This document shows, piece after piece, positions 22,395 through 33,009 of a stretch of DNA of 64,000 nt. Source of the DNA: Ailurus styani. Lineage: Eukaryota; Chordata; Mammalia; Carnivora; Ailuridae. The notes under the pieces are model-generated. The model was not told the origin of the DNA and did not search any database. It saw nothing but the letters and a program-made list of their open reading frames with translations. The DNA is taken from assembly GCA_002007465.1 (NCBI GenBank), contig LNAC01000164.1, positions 2,487,406 to 2,551,405 on the forward strand, written 5' to 3'. Position numbers and translations under genes: made by a program. How positions within the stretch are numbered: position 1 is the first letter of the stretch; each line of letters opens with the position of its first letter.

Positions 22395-22410
22395 TGTTTT
22401 TCATAATCTT

Positions 22411-22499
22411 GACAACTTTGAGAGTACTGATCAGGTATTATGTAGAATGTCCCTTAATTTGCATTTTTCTGATGTTTTCTCATTACCAGACTAAGGCAA
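22411..22499. mobile_element. Old LINE-1-like fragment, right part
   Basis: 'gacaactttgagagtactga' and 'tagaatgtcccttaatttgc' continue the element interrupted at 21276; the parallel copy at 33525-33600 runs through the same words unbroken. Confidence 0.7.
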
Positions 22500-22683
22500 T
22501 CACAAAGCCTCTTATGACCTTGTCTTAGAAGTCACACGCTGTTATTTTTACCATATTCTGTTATTTCGGAAGTAGACACTAAGTCAAGCCAACACTCAAG
22601 GGGGTGGGGAGAATTGAGTTCTACCTCTTGAAGGGAGGAGTATCAGATTTTGTGGGCATATTTTAAAATCACCACAGGGGAGT
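22500..22683 (-). mobile_element. MLT1-like LTR, right part
   Basis: 'cttagaagtcacacgctgtt', 'agccaacactcaagggggtg', 'acctcttgaagggaggagta' complete the antisense LTR that began at 20400. Confidence 0.7.
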
Positions 22684-23125
22684 CAAGGAAGTCCTCCCTC
22701 GTACAGTGACACTTGAAAAAGAACTTGAAATAAGCGAGGGAACAAGCCGTGGAGAGATCAAGATAAAGCTCTGTAGGCACAGGGGATAGCCGGGAAGGGC
22801 CTGAGGCAGGAGTGTACACAGCAATGTTTGAGAAGTAGATCAGGAAGCCAGAATGGCTTACCAGAGACAATAAGGAGCAGAGTGGTAGGGCATGAGGTCA
22901 TTAAGTTTGCAGGCTGGGGGCTAGGGAGGTAATGTAGGGCATTGTAGAACATTGTAAGGATTTGGACTTTATGCTGAGTGAAGTGGGGAGCCATTGAAGA
23001 ATTCTGAGCAGAACAGACATCATTTTAAAAGGATCACTGTGGCTGCTGTGTGCGTACCCTGTAGATGGGAAGGGCAAAAGTTGGGTATCAGATGAGGAAG
23101 AACTCAGTGTTCTCCCAGAAAGAGG
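22684..23125 (-). repeat. L2, right part of a split copy
   Basis: 'gacacttgaaaaagaacttg', 'gggcctgaggcaggagtgta', 'ggatttggactttatgctga', 'aaaaggatcactgtggctgc' continue the antisense L2 from 20398. Confidence 0.78.
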
Positions 23126-23149
23126 CTCTGCCCCTAATCCAGGTGAGAG

Positions 23150-23480
23150 ATAATGCTTATTGTCTCAATCCCTAACTCAAGGGCCACTATGAGGACTAAA
23201 GAAGATAACATCATTAAGGTATTTGGCATATAGTAGGTGCTAAGCTTATCAAAGTCTGAAGAAATAGTATCTTGAGGAAGAAAATGAGTACCTTCCATTT
23301 CCTGGAAGAAAATGAAGGTCTGTATAAGGCCTTTCTTTTATGTGCAGCATGTGGCCTGGCTCTAAGGACACAAAGAAAGAACTGAGTTCTTGACTTTGAG
23401 GAGCTCAGAGTCTGGTGGGTTGGACATTGCTGCAAGAAATAATCCCAACTTGACTGGCCAAGTGCTATAACTGATTTGGT
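23150..23480. repeat. MIR/L2 scraps
   Basis: 'tatttggcatatagtaggtg' (sense MIR 3' end near 23220) followed by an L2-like 'tgaggagctcagagtctggt' segment near 23398. Both are diverged. Confidence 0.45.
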
Positions 23481-24465
23481 ATGGGAGGCTCTGGTGGGCC
23501 TAGGAGGAAAGCCTGATTTGGGGAAAGTACCAAAAGACTCATCTGACACCCAACTTCCACCCTTGCCACATATAATCTATTCATACAGAAGCCAGACTCC
23601 AAACTCAAAGGTATACGAATCTTGAGGCCCATATTCCCAGCCACTCTGATACTCTACCAACCCTGTGGAGACGTGGTCTTCGTACACTTATCCCATGGTC
23701 TTGCCATTTATACCTTCAGCTGGCGCTGCTATTTAATGGATTGAGGAGTTTTCAAAACCCTAAAGACAGAGGGAAAGTGAGGCTTATTATCCTTTGATTT
23801 ATATTTACTGCAATTGCACTAAATAGCACACACCGTAGGAGAGGAAATAGCTCTCTGTTGGGTATTGGATGCCAGTTGTCTCAAGGCTTCAGCAAGGCTG
23901 CTCTGGATCAGGATGTGGGAAGGTCAGTGCTGTGGTTGTGAGACCCCTGGTTCAAAAAACCCTGTAAGAAACTCTGTCCATTTCGTAGATGGAGAAAAAT
24001 GCCCTCTGCGGGGGGAGGGCTTTGGTATAAGACTGGACTTCCAACAGTGGAAGTTGGCCTCTGAAATCACCAATTGCAATTTAGTTGGATGAGCTCTCTC
24101 TCTAGAGAGGCATGGGAAAGAGAAGCAAGCAGGGGAGCAAGAAGAACAAGAATGAGTGAGACAGAACTCGAGGAGGATGTGATTAGCGGATGCCAAATTG
24201 AGGGGACGGGAAGAGGTACAAGATCTGAGGGAAATTTAAAAAAAAAAGAAAGAAAACAGCTGAAAAGGATGGAGGAGATAATGGGTTTCTTCCATTAGCT
24301 GATAACAGTTTCCTCTGTGTCTGTGGAGAGAGAGAGAGAGAGAGAGCACCTCCAGCACCTGTCCTCCATCCACCCGCCCCATCCCATCGCCCTGTGTGGG
24401 AGGCAGGGAGGCAGGGAGGCAGGGTGGGGCTCACTCCCCAGCAGCTCCTTATCCATTTGCTCCTT
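23481..24465. other. Mostly unique sequence with simple repeats
   Basis: Contains (GA)n at about 24327-24347 and four units of ggcaggga between 24400 and 24426. No gene signal. Confidence 0.45.
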
Positions 24466-24785
24466 CAACAAGCATTCTTTTTTTTTCTAAAGATTTTATT
24501 TATTTATTTGACAGAGAGAGAGATCACAAGTAGGCAGAGAGGCAGGCAGAGAGAGGGGGAAGCAGGCTCCCTGCTGAGCAGAGAGCCCGATGCAGGACTC
24601 GATCCCAGGACCCTAAGATCATAACCTGAGCCTTAACCCACTGAGCCACCCAAGCGCCCCTCAAAAAGCATTCTTATTAAGAACCTACTCCAGGTCAGAA
24701 ACTGCTCCAAGTGCCGGGGATATAGCTGTGAACAAGGCAGTAAGCACATAAGTGAGTTAATAAGCCCATTGTAGATAGTGACAAA
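24466..24785 (-). repeat. L2, split by a SINE
   Basis: 'tccttcaacaagcattct' continues after the SINE as 'ttattaagaacctactccag', 'agtgccggggatatagctgt'. Confidence 0.7.
24480..24660 (-). mobile_element. SINEC: Can-SINE, antisense, internal deletion
   Basis: Antisense copy with target duplication caacaagcattctt / caaaaagcattctt. The head lacks the 'gaaggcagagg' step usually found between 'cctgag' and 'cttaaccc', a small internal deletion. Confidence 0.93.
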
Positions 24786-24799
24786 ATAAAACGGGCGTA

Positions 24800-24940
24800 A
24801 CAGGATGGGGTGTTGTCATCTATGGTGATATTAACAGGCTTGTCCTCACTGGGTTGCTGTGAGGATTAGTGGAATTAATCCATGGAAACACTTTGCACAG
24901 TGCTTGGCACAGAGTGAGTTCTCGTTGCTATTATCCTTTC
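24800..24940 (+). repeat. MIR fragment
   Basis: 'gggttgctgtgaggattagt' and 'cacagtgcttggcacagagt' mark a sense MIR 3' half. Confidence 0.75.
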
Positions 24941-24948
24941 TTCTTTCC

Positions 24949-24996
24949 TACCTTCCTTCCTTCCTTCCTTCCTTCCTTCCTTCCTTCCTTCCTTCC
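24949..24996. repeat. (TTCC)n microsatellite
   Basis: About twelve uninterrupted ccttccttc-type tetranucleotide units, followed by degenerate pyrimidine-rich DNA to about 25120. Likely polymorphic. Confidence 0.95.
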
Positions 24997-25159
24997 AACG
25001 TTCCATCCTCCTTCCGCTTTGCCTAAAGCTCCCCTTTCTCCCTGTGTCTTTCTCATTCATCCCCTCTTTCCAGATGTTTCATCTTCCTCCCTCCCTTTCT
25101 CCTTTCTCTCCTTTCCACCCTCCCTTCATAATGCAATAGCCTTGCTCTTTCCTCCCTAA

Positions 25160-26049
25160 ATTGAAGGGCAGTGGTGTAGTAAAACAAATCGCTGTCAACA
25201 AAGTACATTTCCACTGTATTCATCCACATGCAGAGGAGATTTATCAGGGTCTCTCACCCTGCACTGTTATGTAAATGTGGTAATCCAGTGGAAATATGAT
25301 ATCTGAGGAGTCTGAGGATAAAGACACCATAAAAACTATCAATTACCCACTGGAGCTTGGGTTTAGTTAACTCACTCCCTGCCTTGCATGTCTTCTGCCT
25401 TTCCCCTCTGGTGGAAAACTCGACAGGTGGTGACAGCTTATAAAAGATGCTTTCTTCCTCCTCGGGTCCTAGGAGGTCATCTGGAGGATCAAATGTTTGT
25501 AAATCGCCTGAGAAATTTTAAAGTGCAACATAATTCAAGGATAGTATTATTTCTATTGTCATATGGGCCATCTCTGTGCCTCTTCCATGTGACAGATGTC
25601 TGCTCTGTCTGGAGGCTGGGCTGACCCCACGCTTGGGTTTCTGCAATCTCCTTCTGCTGTCTGAACCTATAAGCAATGCTCCTTCTTTTCACTCTTTCTG
25701 GGTACCCCCTGGGCACCCCAAAATCACCTTGATGTTTGCCCTGAGTTTCACAGGAGGCTAAGCTCTCAGAAGGGATGACAATCCTCTGAGTAGTAATCAC
25801 AGGAGTAGAGAGTACATCAGGTCCATAAGAGCCATGGGGAACTAGGAGGGAGGCTAGGGTCAAAGCCCTCAGTCCCCGAGACCTCAAGGCATCTGTACCA
25901 AGAGCCTCAGGGATGCCCGTGCTGCCCTAGATGGTACAGAGACTGTGCTCAGAGAGGCCCACAGTGTCCTCCGTCCCCAAAGAGGCAGGCAGAAGAGCCT
26001 GGTGGTTCAGATCCCGATATCTGAGTCCTCGGTTTGATCCCCATTCCGC
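25160..26049. other. Unique sequence
   Basis: Repeat-free apart from short scraps. The 25195-25380 part, with 'gttatgtaaatgtggtaatc' and 'actatcaattacccactgga', has the look of a conserved element but nothing proves it. Confidence 0.35.
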
Positions 26050-26195
26050 TACTTTCCAAATGATTTCTCTCTTACTTTTCTCATTTCCCAAATGGCAGTG
26101 ATAATAGCATCTTTTCATCTAGTTGTTGTGAGGAATAAATGAAACAAAGCTTGTGAAGCACTTAGCATGTAGCAAAATAATTTTATTGTTGTTTT
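26050..26195 (+). repeat. MIR fragment
   Basis: 'tctcatttcccaaatggcag', 'gttgttgtgaggaataaatg', 'gtgaagcacttagcatgtag' match sense MIR. Confidence 0.75.
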
Positions 26196-26480
26196 AAGTG
26201 TTGCTTAGAATGTTTTATACATCATAGGCCCTGTTCCTCAAAGTCCTGGCCATGGGGATACAGACCTTGCCTGGGTCCCTCCCCAGGAAAGGGTCTTTAG
26301 GTCTGGGTTGTACCTGCTTCTCTTGGAAACCCAGCAGCTCCATGGGAGCTGGAGTTGGGGGACCAGAAGAGGCAATAGAAAGGCAAGAAGAGTTTTGGGG
26401 GAGGTGGGTGTTTCTTACGCAGAAATGTCAAGAGTCAGAGCTGGAAGTGGGGGAGGTGGGCGGGGGCTGCTGTACGGCCA

Positions 26481-26799
26481 NNNNNNNNNNNNNNNNNNNN
26501 NNNNNNNNNNNNNNNNNNNNNNNNNNNNNNNNNNNNNNNNNNNNNNNNNNNNNNNNNNNNNNNNNNNNNNNNNNNNNNNNNNNNNNNNNNNNNNNNNNNN
26601 NNNNNNNNNNNNNNNNNNNNNNNNNNNNNNNNNNNNNNNNNNNNNNNNNNNNNNNNNNNNNNNNNNNNNNNNNNNNNNNNNNNNNNNNNNNNNNNNNNNN
26701 NNNNNNNNNNNNNNNNNNNNNNNNNNNNNNNNNNNNNNNNNNNNNNNNNNNNNNNNNNNNNNNNNNNNNNNNNNNNNNNNNNNNNNNNNNNNNNNNNNN
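26481..26799. other. Assembly gap (319 N)
   Basis: Left flank is rich in ggg/ggggg runs and right flank opens ggggg, again suggesting a hard-to-sequence G-rich stretch. Open frames across it are artefacts. Confidence 0.99.
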
Positions 26800-27370
26800 G
26801 GGGGAGGAGGGAAAAAGATAGGATGTCTCTAAGCTGCCAGAATCCGGATGGGGACGCAACTCTGGGGCTCTGGCACTTCCTGCCACCCCCAGTCTTGGGA
26901 ATGAGTCACTAGAGGGAGGAGTGATGGAGGTGTCACGCTCTGCCCACAGATCATCGGGCTGTTCCCCAAAAGAGGGCTGATGGGAGGGAAAAGGAGAAAA
27001 TCTCAAGACTTAAGGGTGGAGAGGAGCTAGGAATAAGGGGACAGAGGAGGAGCTCCTAAGGCTCTGATCACCTATTGGAAGGCCAGGAAGGCAGGCCCTA
27101 GTCTCCTCCTCCTGTGCCAGCTTCATGGCCCATCCTGGCCATGAATAATAAACCCACAACTGCTCTTTTGACTTCTGCCTCTGCCTGAGCTGGACTGGCT
27201 CTCTCCAGTTTCCCCACAGTGCGATGCTTCATATCTTTTTGCTAACCTACAGTGGAGAAGGGGACAAGGACCCACTTGTCCCTTTTCCATCTGGCCAGCT
27301 CTTGAAGTCTCCTCCCCCTTAAAGGCCTTTGCCTCTGACCCTGAGCAGCCTGTCTTTAACTGTGTCATAG
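26800..27370. other. Unique, moderately GC-rich sequence
   Basis: No repeat recognised and no convincing exon. Confidence 0.4.
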
Positions 27371-27374
27371 CACC

Positions 27375-27750
27375 TGGCTCATTTCATTGGGATTATTTTT
27401 CTTCAGGAATGTCTGATCCCTTAGCCTTCCAGCTCCTCAATGTCAGGGACTTCTTTATGTCCCTAGAGCCCAGCCAAAAGTTAGACATAAATGTAGGGAT
27501 GTGGCCACAAATACTATTTTTTGTCCTCTCTCGCTCTCTAGTTATTGCTATTCTCAAGTCTTTATATTTTCCATTTACTGAGCACTTACTATGTGGCAGG
27601 TATTTTTACATGTTATTTTATCTAATCCTCACAACCATCTGCCCTAGATGAGAAAACTTTTACAGATGAGAAAACTGAGCTTGGTGAAATTTAGTAACTT
27701 GTCCAAGGTCACAGGGTCTCAGGTGCCAGAACTGAAATGTGCCAGCAAAG
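27375..27750. repeat. L2 scrap and antisense MIR
   Basis: Sense L2-like 'agctcctcaatgtcagggac' near 27432, then antisense MIR at about 27560-27750: 'gagcacttactatgtggcag', 'acagatgagaaaactgagct', 'cttgtccaaggtcacagggt'. Confidence 0.65.
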
Positions 27751-27808
27751 TTCTCAGATTTTTTTGTTTGAGACTCTTTTTATTATTATTATATTTTAAA
27801 TACAAAAA

Positions 27809-28005
27809 TGGGGGGGTGCACCTGGGTGGCTCAGCCAGTTAAGCATCTGACTTCAGATCAGATCATGATCCCAGAGTCCTGGGATCTAGCCCCACATGGG
27901 GCTCCATGCTCAGCAGGGAGTCTGCTTCTCCTTTGTCTGCTCCTCCCCCGTTCATGCTTTCTCTCTCTCCCTCTATCTCAAATAAGTAAATAGATAAAAT
28001 ATTTA
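27809..28005 (+). mobile_element. SINEC: Can-SINE, sense, older
   Basis: Sense copy from gggggtgcacctgggtgg to an A-rich tail. More substitutions than the young copies ('gatcagatcatgatcccag'). Confidence 0.9.
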
Positions 28006-28023
28006 AAAGAAAATAAAACACAA

Positions 28024-28220
28024 AGGGATGCCTGGGTGGTTTAGTTGGTTAAGCAGCTACCTTTGGCTCAGGTCATGATCCCAGGGTCTTGGGATTGAGT
28101 CCCACATCGGGCTCCTTGCTCAGCAGGGAGTCTGCTTCTCCCTCTGCCCCCTGCTCCCCCTACTTATGCTCTCTCTCACTCACTCTGACAAATAAATAAA
28201 TGAAATCTTTAAAAAAAAGA
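28024..28220 (+). mobile_element. SINEC: Can-SINE, sense, tandem with previous
   Basis: Sense copy beginning gggatgcctgggtggttt just 18 bp after the tail of the previous copy, probably inserted in that tail. Confidence 0.9.
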
Positions 28221-28239
28221 AAGAAAACAAAAAGACACC

Positions 28240-28735
28240 TCTCAGTTGTAATAATTTCATATAGGATTTTTTATTTCTAGTTAATTTTTTCAGATATCTT
28301 TTAAAATTTAAATTTAATTAATATATAGTGTATTATTAGTTTCAGAGGTAGAGTTTAGTGATTCGTCAGTTGCATATAACACTCAATGCTCATTAAGCAA
28401 GTGCTCTTCTTTTTTTTTTTTAAGATTTTATTTATTTATTTGACACAGAGAGAGAGATCACAAGTAGGCAGAGAGGCAGGTAGAGAGGAGGAAGCAGGCT
28501 CCCTGCTGAGCAGAGAGCCCGATGTGGGCCTCGATCCCAGGACCCTGAGATCATGACCTGAGCTGAAGGCAGAGGCTTTAACCCACTGAGCCACACAGGC
28601 GGCCAGCAAGTGCTGTTCTTAATGCCAATCACCCAGTTACCCCATCCCTCCACCCATTTCCCCTCCAGCATCCTTCAGTTTGTTTCCTATAGTTAAGAGT
28701 CTCTTATGGTTTCTCTCCCTCTCTGATTTCATCTG
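28240..28735 (-). mobile_element. L1: LINE-1 3' UTR fragment
   Basis: Antisense L1 3' end: 'taatatatagtgtattatta', 'ttgcatataacactcaatgc', then after the SINE 'accccatccctccaccca' and 'tagttaagagtctcttatgg'. Confidence 0.85.
28412..28604 (-). mobile_element. SINEC: Can-SINE, antisense, in LINE-1
   Basis: Complete copy. Target duplication agcaagtgctcttctt (28396-28411) and agcaagtgctgttctt (28605-28620). Confidence 0.95.
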
Positions 28736-28770
28736 ATTTTAGTTAATTTTTGAGTTTCCTGTTGCTTTTC

Positions 28771-28811
28771 TTCATATATACGTATATATGTGTGTATATA
28801 TATATATATAT
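28771..28811. repeat. (TA)n microsatellite
   Basis: Imperfect 'tatatacgtatatatgtgtg' then pure TA units, at the junction of two LINE-1 segments. Confidence 0.85.
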
Positions 28812-29150
28812 CTTCATTGAGATGTAATTTATATACTATACATTCACCCATTTAAGGTGCACAATTCAGTGTTTTTGGCATATTTACAGAGTTGTACAAC
28901 CATTACCACAATTAATCCTGGAACTTTTTCATCACTGGAAAAAGAAACCTCATACCATTTGGAGTCACTATCCATGTCCTTTTAACATCCTCAGCCCTAG
29001 GCAACCCTAAGTCTACTTTCTGTCTCTTTAGATTGGCTTACTTTGGAGATTTCCTATAAACAGAAGCATACAATATGTGGCCTTTCTGACTTCTTTCACT
29101 TAGCATAATGTTAAGTTTCATCCATCTTGTAGCATTTATCAGTACTTTCT

Positions 29151-29353
29151 TTTTTCTTTTTTCTTTTTTTTTAAAGATTTTATTTATTTATTTGTCAGAA
29201 AGAGAGAGAGCACAAGCAGGCAGAGCGGCAGGCAAAGGGAGAGGCAGGGTCCCTGCTGAGCAGGGAGCCCGATGCGGTACTCGATCCCAGGACTCTGGGA
29301 TCATGACCTGAGCGAAGGCAGCTGCTTATCCAACTGAGCCACCCAGGCGTCCC
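29151..29353 (-). mobile_element. SINEC: Can-SINE, antisense
   Basis: Antisense copy in the old LINE-1. The site agtactttct (about 29141-29150) recurs as agtactttat at 29354. Confidence 0.93.
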
Positions 29354-29951
29354 AGTACTTTATTTTTTCATTGCCAAATAATATTCCATTAACATTAACG
29401 AAATGGAATAATAGTATTCCATTGTGTGGCTATTGTATGGAAATACCCTGCAGTACCATGTTGTATTACCCATTTATCAATTGGCAGAAATTTGGATTGC
29501 TTCCCCTTTATGGCTGTTATGAATAATGTTGCTATGAACATTCATGTACACATTTTTGTATGAACACCTGTTTTCAGGTCCCTTGGGTATACATCTAGGA
29601 GTGGAATTGCTGGACCATATGGTAACTCTATGTTCAACCTTTTGAGGAAATGCCAGACTGTTTTTCAAAGCAGCTGTAGCATATTATAATCCCACCAGAG
29701 GTGCATCAGGTTTCCAATTTCTCCACATCCATCCAACATTTGTTGTTATCTTTTTTATTAAAGCCATTCTAGTGGCATGAAGTAGTATCTCATTGTGGTT
29801 TTGTTTTTCATTTCTCTGATGACTAATGATGTTGAACATCTTTTTATGTGCTTGTTGGCTATCTTCTTTAGTGAAATATCTATTCAGGTCCTTTGCCCAT
29901 TTGAAAATTAGGTCATTTGTCTTTTTGTTATTGAGTTGTGGAGTTCTTTAT

Positions 29952-30144
29952 TTTTTTTTAAAGATTTTATTTTATTTATTTATTTCAGAGAGAGAGTGCA
30001 GGAGGAGGGGGAGGAGCAGAGGGAGAGGGAGAAGCAGACTCCTTACTGAGCAGGTGCCCAATGTGGGGCTCTATCCCAGGATCTGGAGATCATCACCTGT
30101 GCCCAAGGCAGATGCTTAACCAGCTGAGCCACCCAGGCACACCT
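29952..30144 (-). mobile_element. SINEC: Can-SINE, antisense, older
   Basis: Antisense copy ending ccacccaggcacacc. Target duplication tggagttctttat at 29939-29951 and 30145-30157 is perfect. Confidence 0.95.
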
Positions 30145-30892
30145 TGGAGTTCTTTATATATTGTAGATTCAAGTTCCTTCTCAGATATATAGTCTCTCCC
30201 ATTCTGTGTTTTTCCCCCCACTTTCTTGAAGGAATCCTTTGAAGCACAAAGTCCAGCTTACCTTTTTCTTTTTTCCTGTCACTTGTGCTTTTGTTATCAT
30301 ACCTAAGATGGCTTTCCCTAACCCAAAGTCAGAAAGATTTACTCCTAATTTCTTTTGGGAGTTTTACAGTTGTAGCTGTGTACGTCTATGATCCATTTTA
30401 TGTATGGTATGAGGAAAAGGGTCCAAGTTCATTCTTTTCCATGTGGATATCTAGTTGTCCCAGCATCATTTGTTGAAAACACTATCCTTTCACCATCAGA
30501 TTGTCTTGACGTAAAATCAACTGACTATAAATGTGAGGGCTTACTCTGAAGTCTCCAGTCTATTCCATTGGTCTACATGTCTTTCCTTATACCAGGACCA
30601 CACTATCTTGATTATTATAGATTTGTATAAGTTTTCAGTTCAGATAGTGTGGCTCTTCCCAACTTTGTTCTCTTTTTTCAGGATTGCTGTGAGTATTCTG
30701 GGTCCCTTGCATTTCTATGATTTTTAGGTCCAGCTTGTAAATTTCTACAAGGAAGACAGCTGTTTTCCAAACATTGGAATTCACAACATACAGATTGTGT
30801 TGAATCTGTAGATCAGTTTGGAGAGAAAGCCCTCACTCCTGGTCGGAATACCCAACCATCATTTACGATGCAAGAGGAAACACGAAAAGCAT

Positions 30893-30995
30893 ACAAGAGG
30901 AGAAAGAGAAAGAAAGAGAGAGGGAGAACTGAAAAGGTGAGAGGGAGATGGAGGCAGAGAGAGAGAATAGAGGAAAAGGAGAAAGAGAATTAAGG
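30893..30995. repeat. Purine-rich (GA) tract
   Basis: About 100 bp of almost pure A/G on the plus strand, mixed gaaaga and gagaga units. Confidence 0.85.
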
Positions 30996-32339
30996 AAGAC
31001 GAGTGGTCATCCATATGGAACAAGCAGAAACGAATCCACATATGAGGAGGCCCCAGGCCATCAAGAGGCAGAATCTTGGGAACACTGAATTCTTCATCTC
31101 CAGACGCATCTTCCATTAACCCAATTTCAGTTCCTATGTTGGTAAATAGTACAGCTTCTTCCTTCCCCAAATCATTTTTTCCCTAAGATCTCTTCCAAAT
31201 AACTGGAAGTTATGGGGATGCCTGATATGCCTTCATTTGTGGGATTTAATGCAAGTTTCTGTTGAAAAACCCCAAGCCTCAATAATGGAAAGAAATTAAT
31301 CTCATCCCTCCCCCCTTTTCTGCAGTAAGAAGGACCACAGCCCATTCTTGGTGAGTATGAGGGAAATTAGCCTGCCCTGGGACCTCGGTTCTGGGGAGAC
31401 TGGTGTATAGAAGGTGTGCCTGGGTCTCCGTGGGTGCTTTGGGGCATGGAGGGCAGGGAATGGGTTGTAACTCTCCTACAGCCTCATCATCTGGTGAACT
31501 TAGCTGGGCCCAAAATGTCTTGCTACAATCTATACCTTCTGTATCTCAAACAGACCGTCCTTCTTACTAAGAGCTGGTGAGGGAATGAGGATATGGGAGG
31601 TGGGGATACAGACTGGAGGAAGTGAGCTTAATTCCCTCATAGTGGATGGAGAAGGGATGATTGAAAATTGCTCATTTAGCAAACGATTTAGCCTGCTGTA
31701 GAAAATCCTATTAAATCACAATTCTTATCTCAGTCCCTGGCTCCTGGGAAGAGCAGCTCTGTGCTTTGTGCTTTGTGAAGACCAGGGCACAGTCTTTTCT
31801 GAATCCAGCCAAACAATCATCACCACTAAGAAGCTAAAATCCAGAGGCAGGGAAACTTCAGGTTTCCCTGTCTCTTCCCACCCCTTCACCCTAGTTCCTC
31901 ATATCATCCGTCAATTATCTGGTTAGTTGAGCCTTTTCTCTGCCCTTTGTAATATAAATAGCAAGCATTTTATGGGTCCCCATTAAGCAATGTGATCAGC
32001 ATCAATTACCTAATGAGACTCTGGAAAGTCGTGATTTAAAATCCTGTTCTCAATTGTGACTCGGCATTGTCTGCAGCCAACGTGATAATTGCAGTGACAT
32101 CCAAACTAACGGCACTCCAGATGTGGGGCCTCTGCTCTCAGCCTGGGTTTGGCCCTGGGGAAAATTCACCCAGTGCCAGAGGTGCTGATCTCTTTACTTT
32201 ATTTGGAAAGAGAGAGTTACATTTGTCCTACCAGGGCTCAGGGAGTGATGGCACAGATCAAGGCACAGCTCTGCCCTAGGGTTTCAGGGCCTCCGGGCAT
32301 GGAAGACTAGAGGAAGGTACAAGGACACAGCTCTCGAGG
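30996..32339. other. Unique sequence, possible conserved element
   Basis: No recognisable repeat for 1.3 kb between dense LINE and SINE regions. The 31650-32110 part carries clustered homeodomain-type words (catcaattacctaatgag, gtgataattgcag) and GATA-like 'cttatctcag'. Enhancer function is speculation. Confidence 0.35.
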
Positions 32340-32445
32340 GTGGGCAGTTTTGTCTGTTTGTTCTCTGCTGTTTCCATAGAGCTTAGACTACCTGGTACAT
32401 AGTAGGGCATCCATAAATACTCGATGAATGGAGAAATAAAATCCT
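32340..32445 (+). repeat. L2 fragment
   Basis: 'gtttccatagagcttagact', 'ctggtacatagtagggcatc' match the sense L2 3' end. Confidence 0.55.
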
Positions 32446-32723
32446 GGGATGGTCCCTTAGCCAGCAAGCCCTTCTCTTTGCAATCTTAGGTGTCCTTCCC
32501 TGGAAGACACGGAGAGATTTTTGTGTTTAGTGATGATCTTTCCAGCGTGAAGATTTAGTAATTGTCCCATTTGGGCTGGTGGCATGAAATCCAAGTATTC
32601 GATGTTGGCAACCTAAAGGTTTTCATCTTTCTTTGGAAGCATTCCTACCCCTCATTCCCAGACAGCCTGGTTTAGGATTATATTCTGGCTGGTTTTTCCC
32701 CCCTAGAGCAACATAAGTGGTTC

Positions 32724-32822
32724 TTTTTTTTTTTTTTTAATGTACTCTCAACACCCAACATGGGACTCGAACTTACAACCCTGAAATCAAGAGTTGCATG
32801 CTCTACCTACGCCAGGTGAGCC
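32724..32822 (-). mobile_element. Short tRNA-type Can-SINE
   Basis: T-run, then 'caacacccaacatgggactc', 'cttacaaccctgaaatcaag', 'agttgcatgctctacctac'. The antisense B-box region (gggactcgaac) is still visible. Confidence 0.8.
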
Positions 32823-33009
32823 TTCTTCCTCGCTTTTCTTAGCTCCTCCCTTGGATAAGAAGCATCTTGAAGCCATTCGCCAAATCCATTTGTCGGTTTT
32901 CAGTAGTCATTTTTTCTGTGTCTCAGCAGCATTTGACCTACTTGGTCCTACCCTTGCTTTTGAAACACTTTCTCTGCTTGACTTCCATAGCACTAACACT
33001 TTCAAGTGT

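Larger units (their letters stand above)
21277..22410 (-). mobile_element. U6/LINE-1 chimeric retrocopy
   Basis: One insertion event on the minus strand. A 16-bp target duplication tgtttttcataatctt lies at 21277-21292 and 22395-22410. Between the two copies, reading leftward, come a full-length U6 snRNA copy (22394-22288), its oligo-U end, then a 5'-truncated LINE-1 (22287 to about 21293) ending in its A-tail. The U6 5' end abuts the duplication exactly, as expected if a joined U6-L1 RNA, or a template switch from L1 to U6 RNA, was reverse transcribed at the target. A later Can-SINE sits inside the L1 part. U6/L1 chimeras are known from primates and rodents; here the parts are read directly from sequence. 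Confidence 0.93.
28812..30825 (-). mobile_element. L1: Long old LINE-1, antisense, split by two SINEs
   Basis: About 1.6 kb of antisense L1 once the SINEs are removed: 'ttcattgagatgtaatttat', 'gtatacatctaggagtggaa', 'ttgttgaaaacactatcctt', 'gtctattccattggtctaca'. Stops in all frames. An extra hairpin-like filler lies at 29380-29411. Confidence 0.85.

Noticed and set aside
24949..24996. Direct repeats as a CRISPR-like array
   Set aside because: Pure tetranucleotide microsatellite with no spacers, in a mammalian genome.
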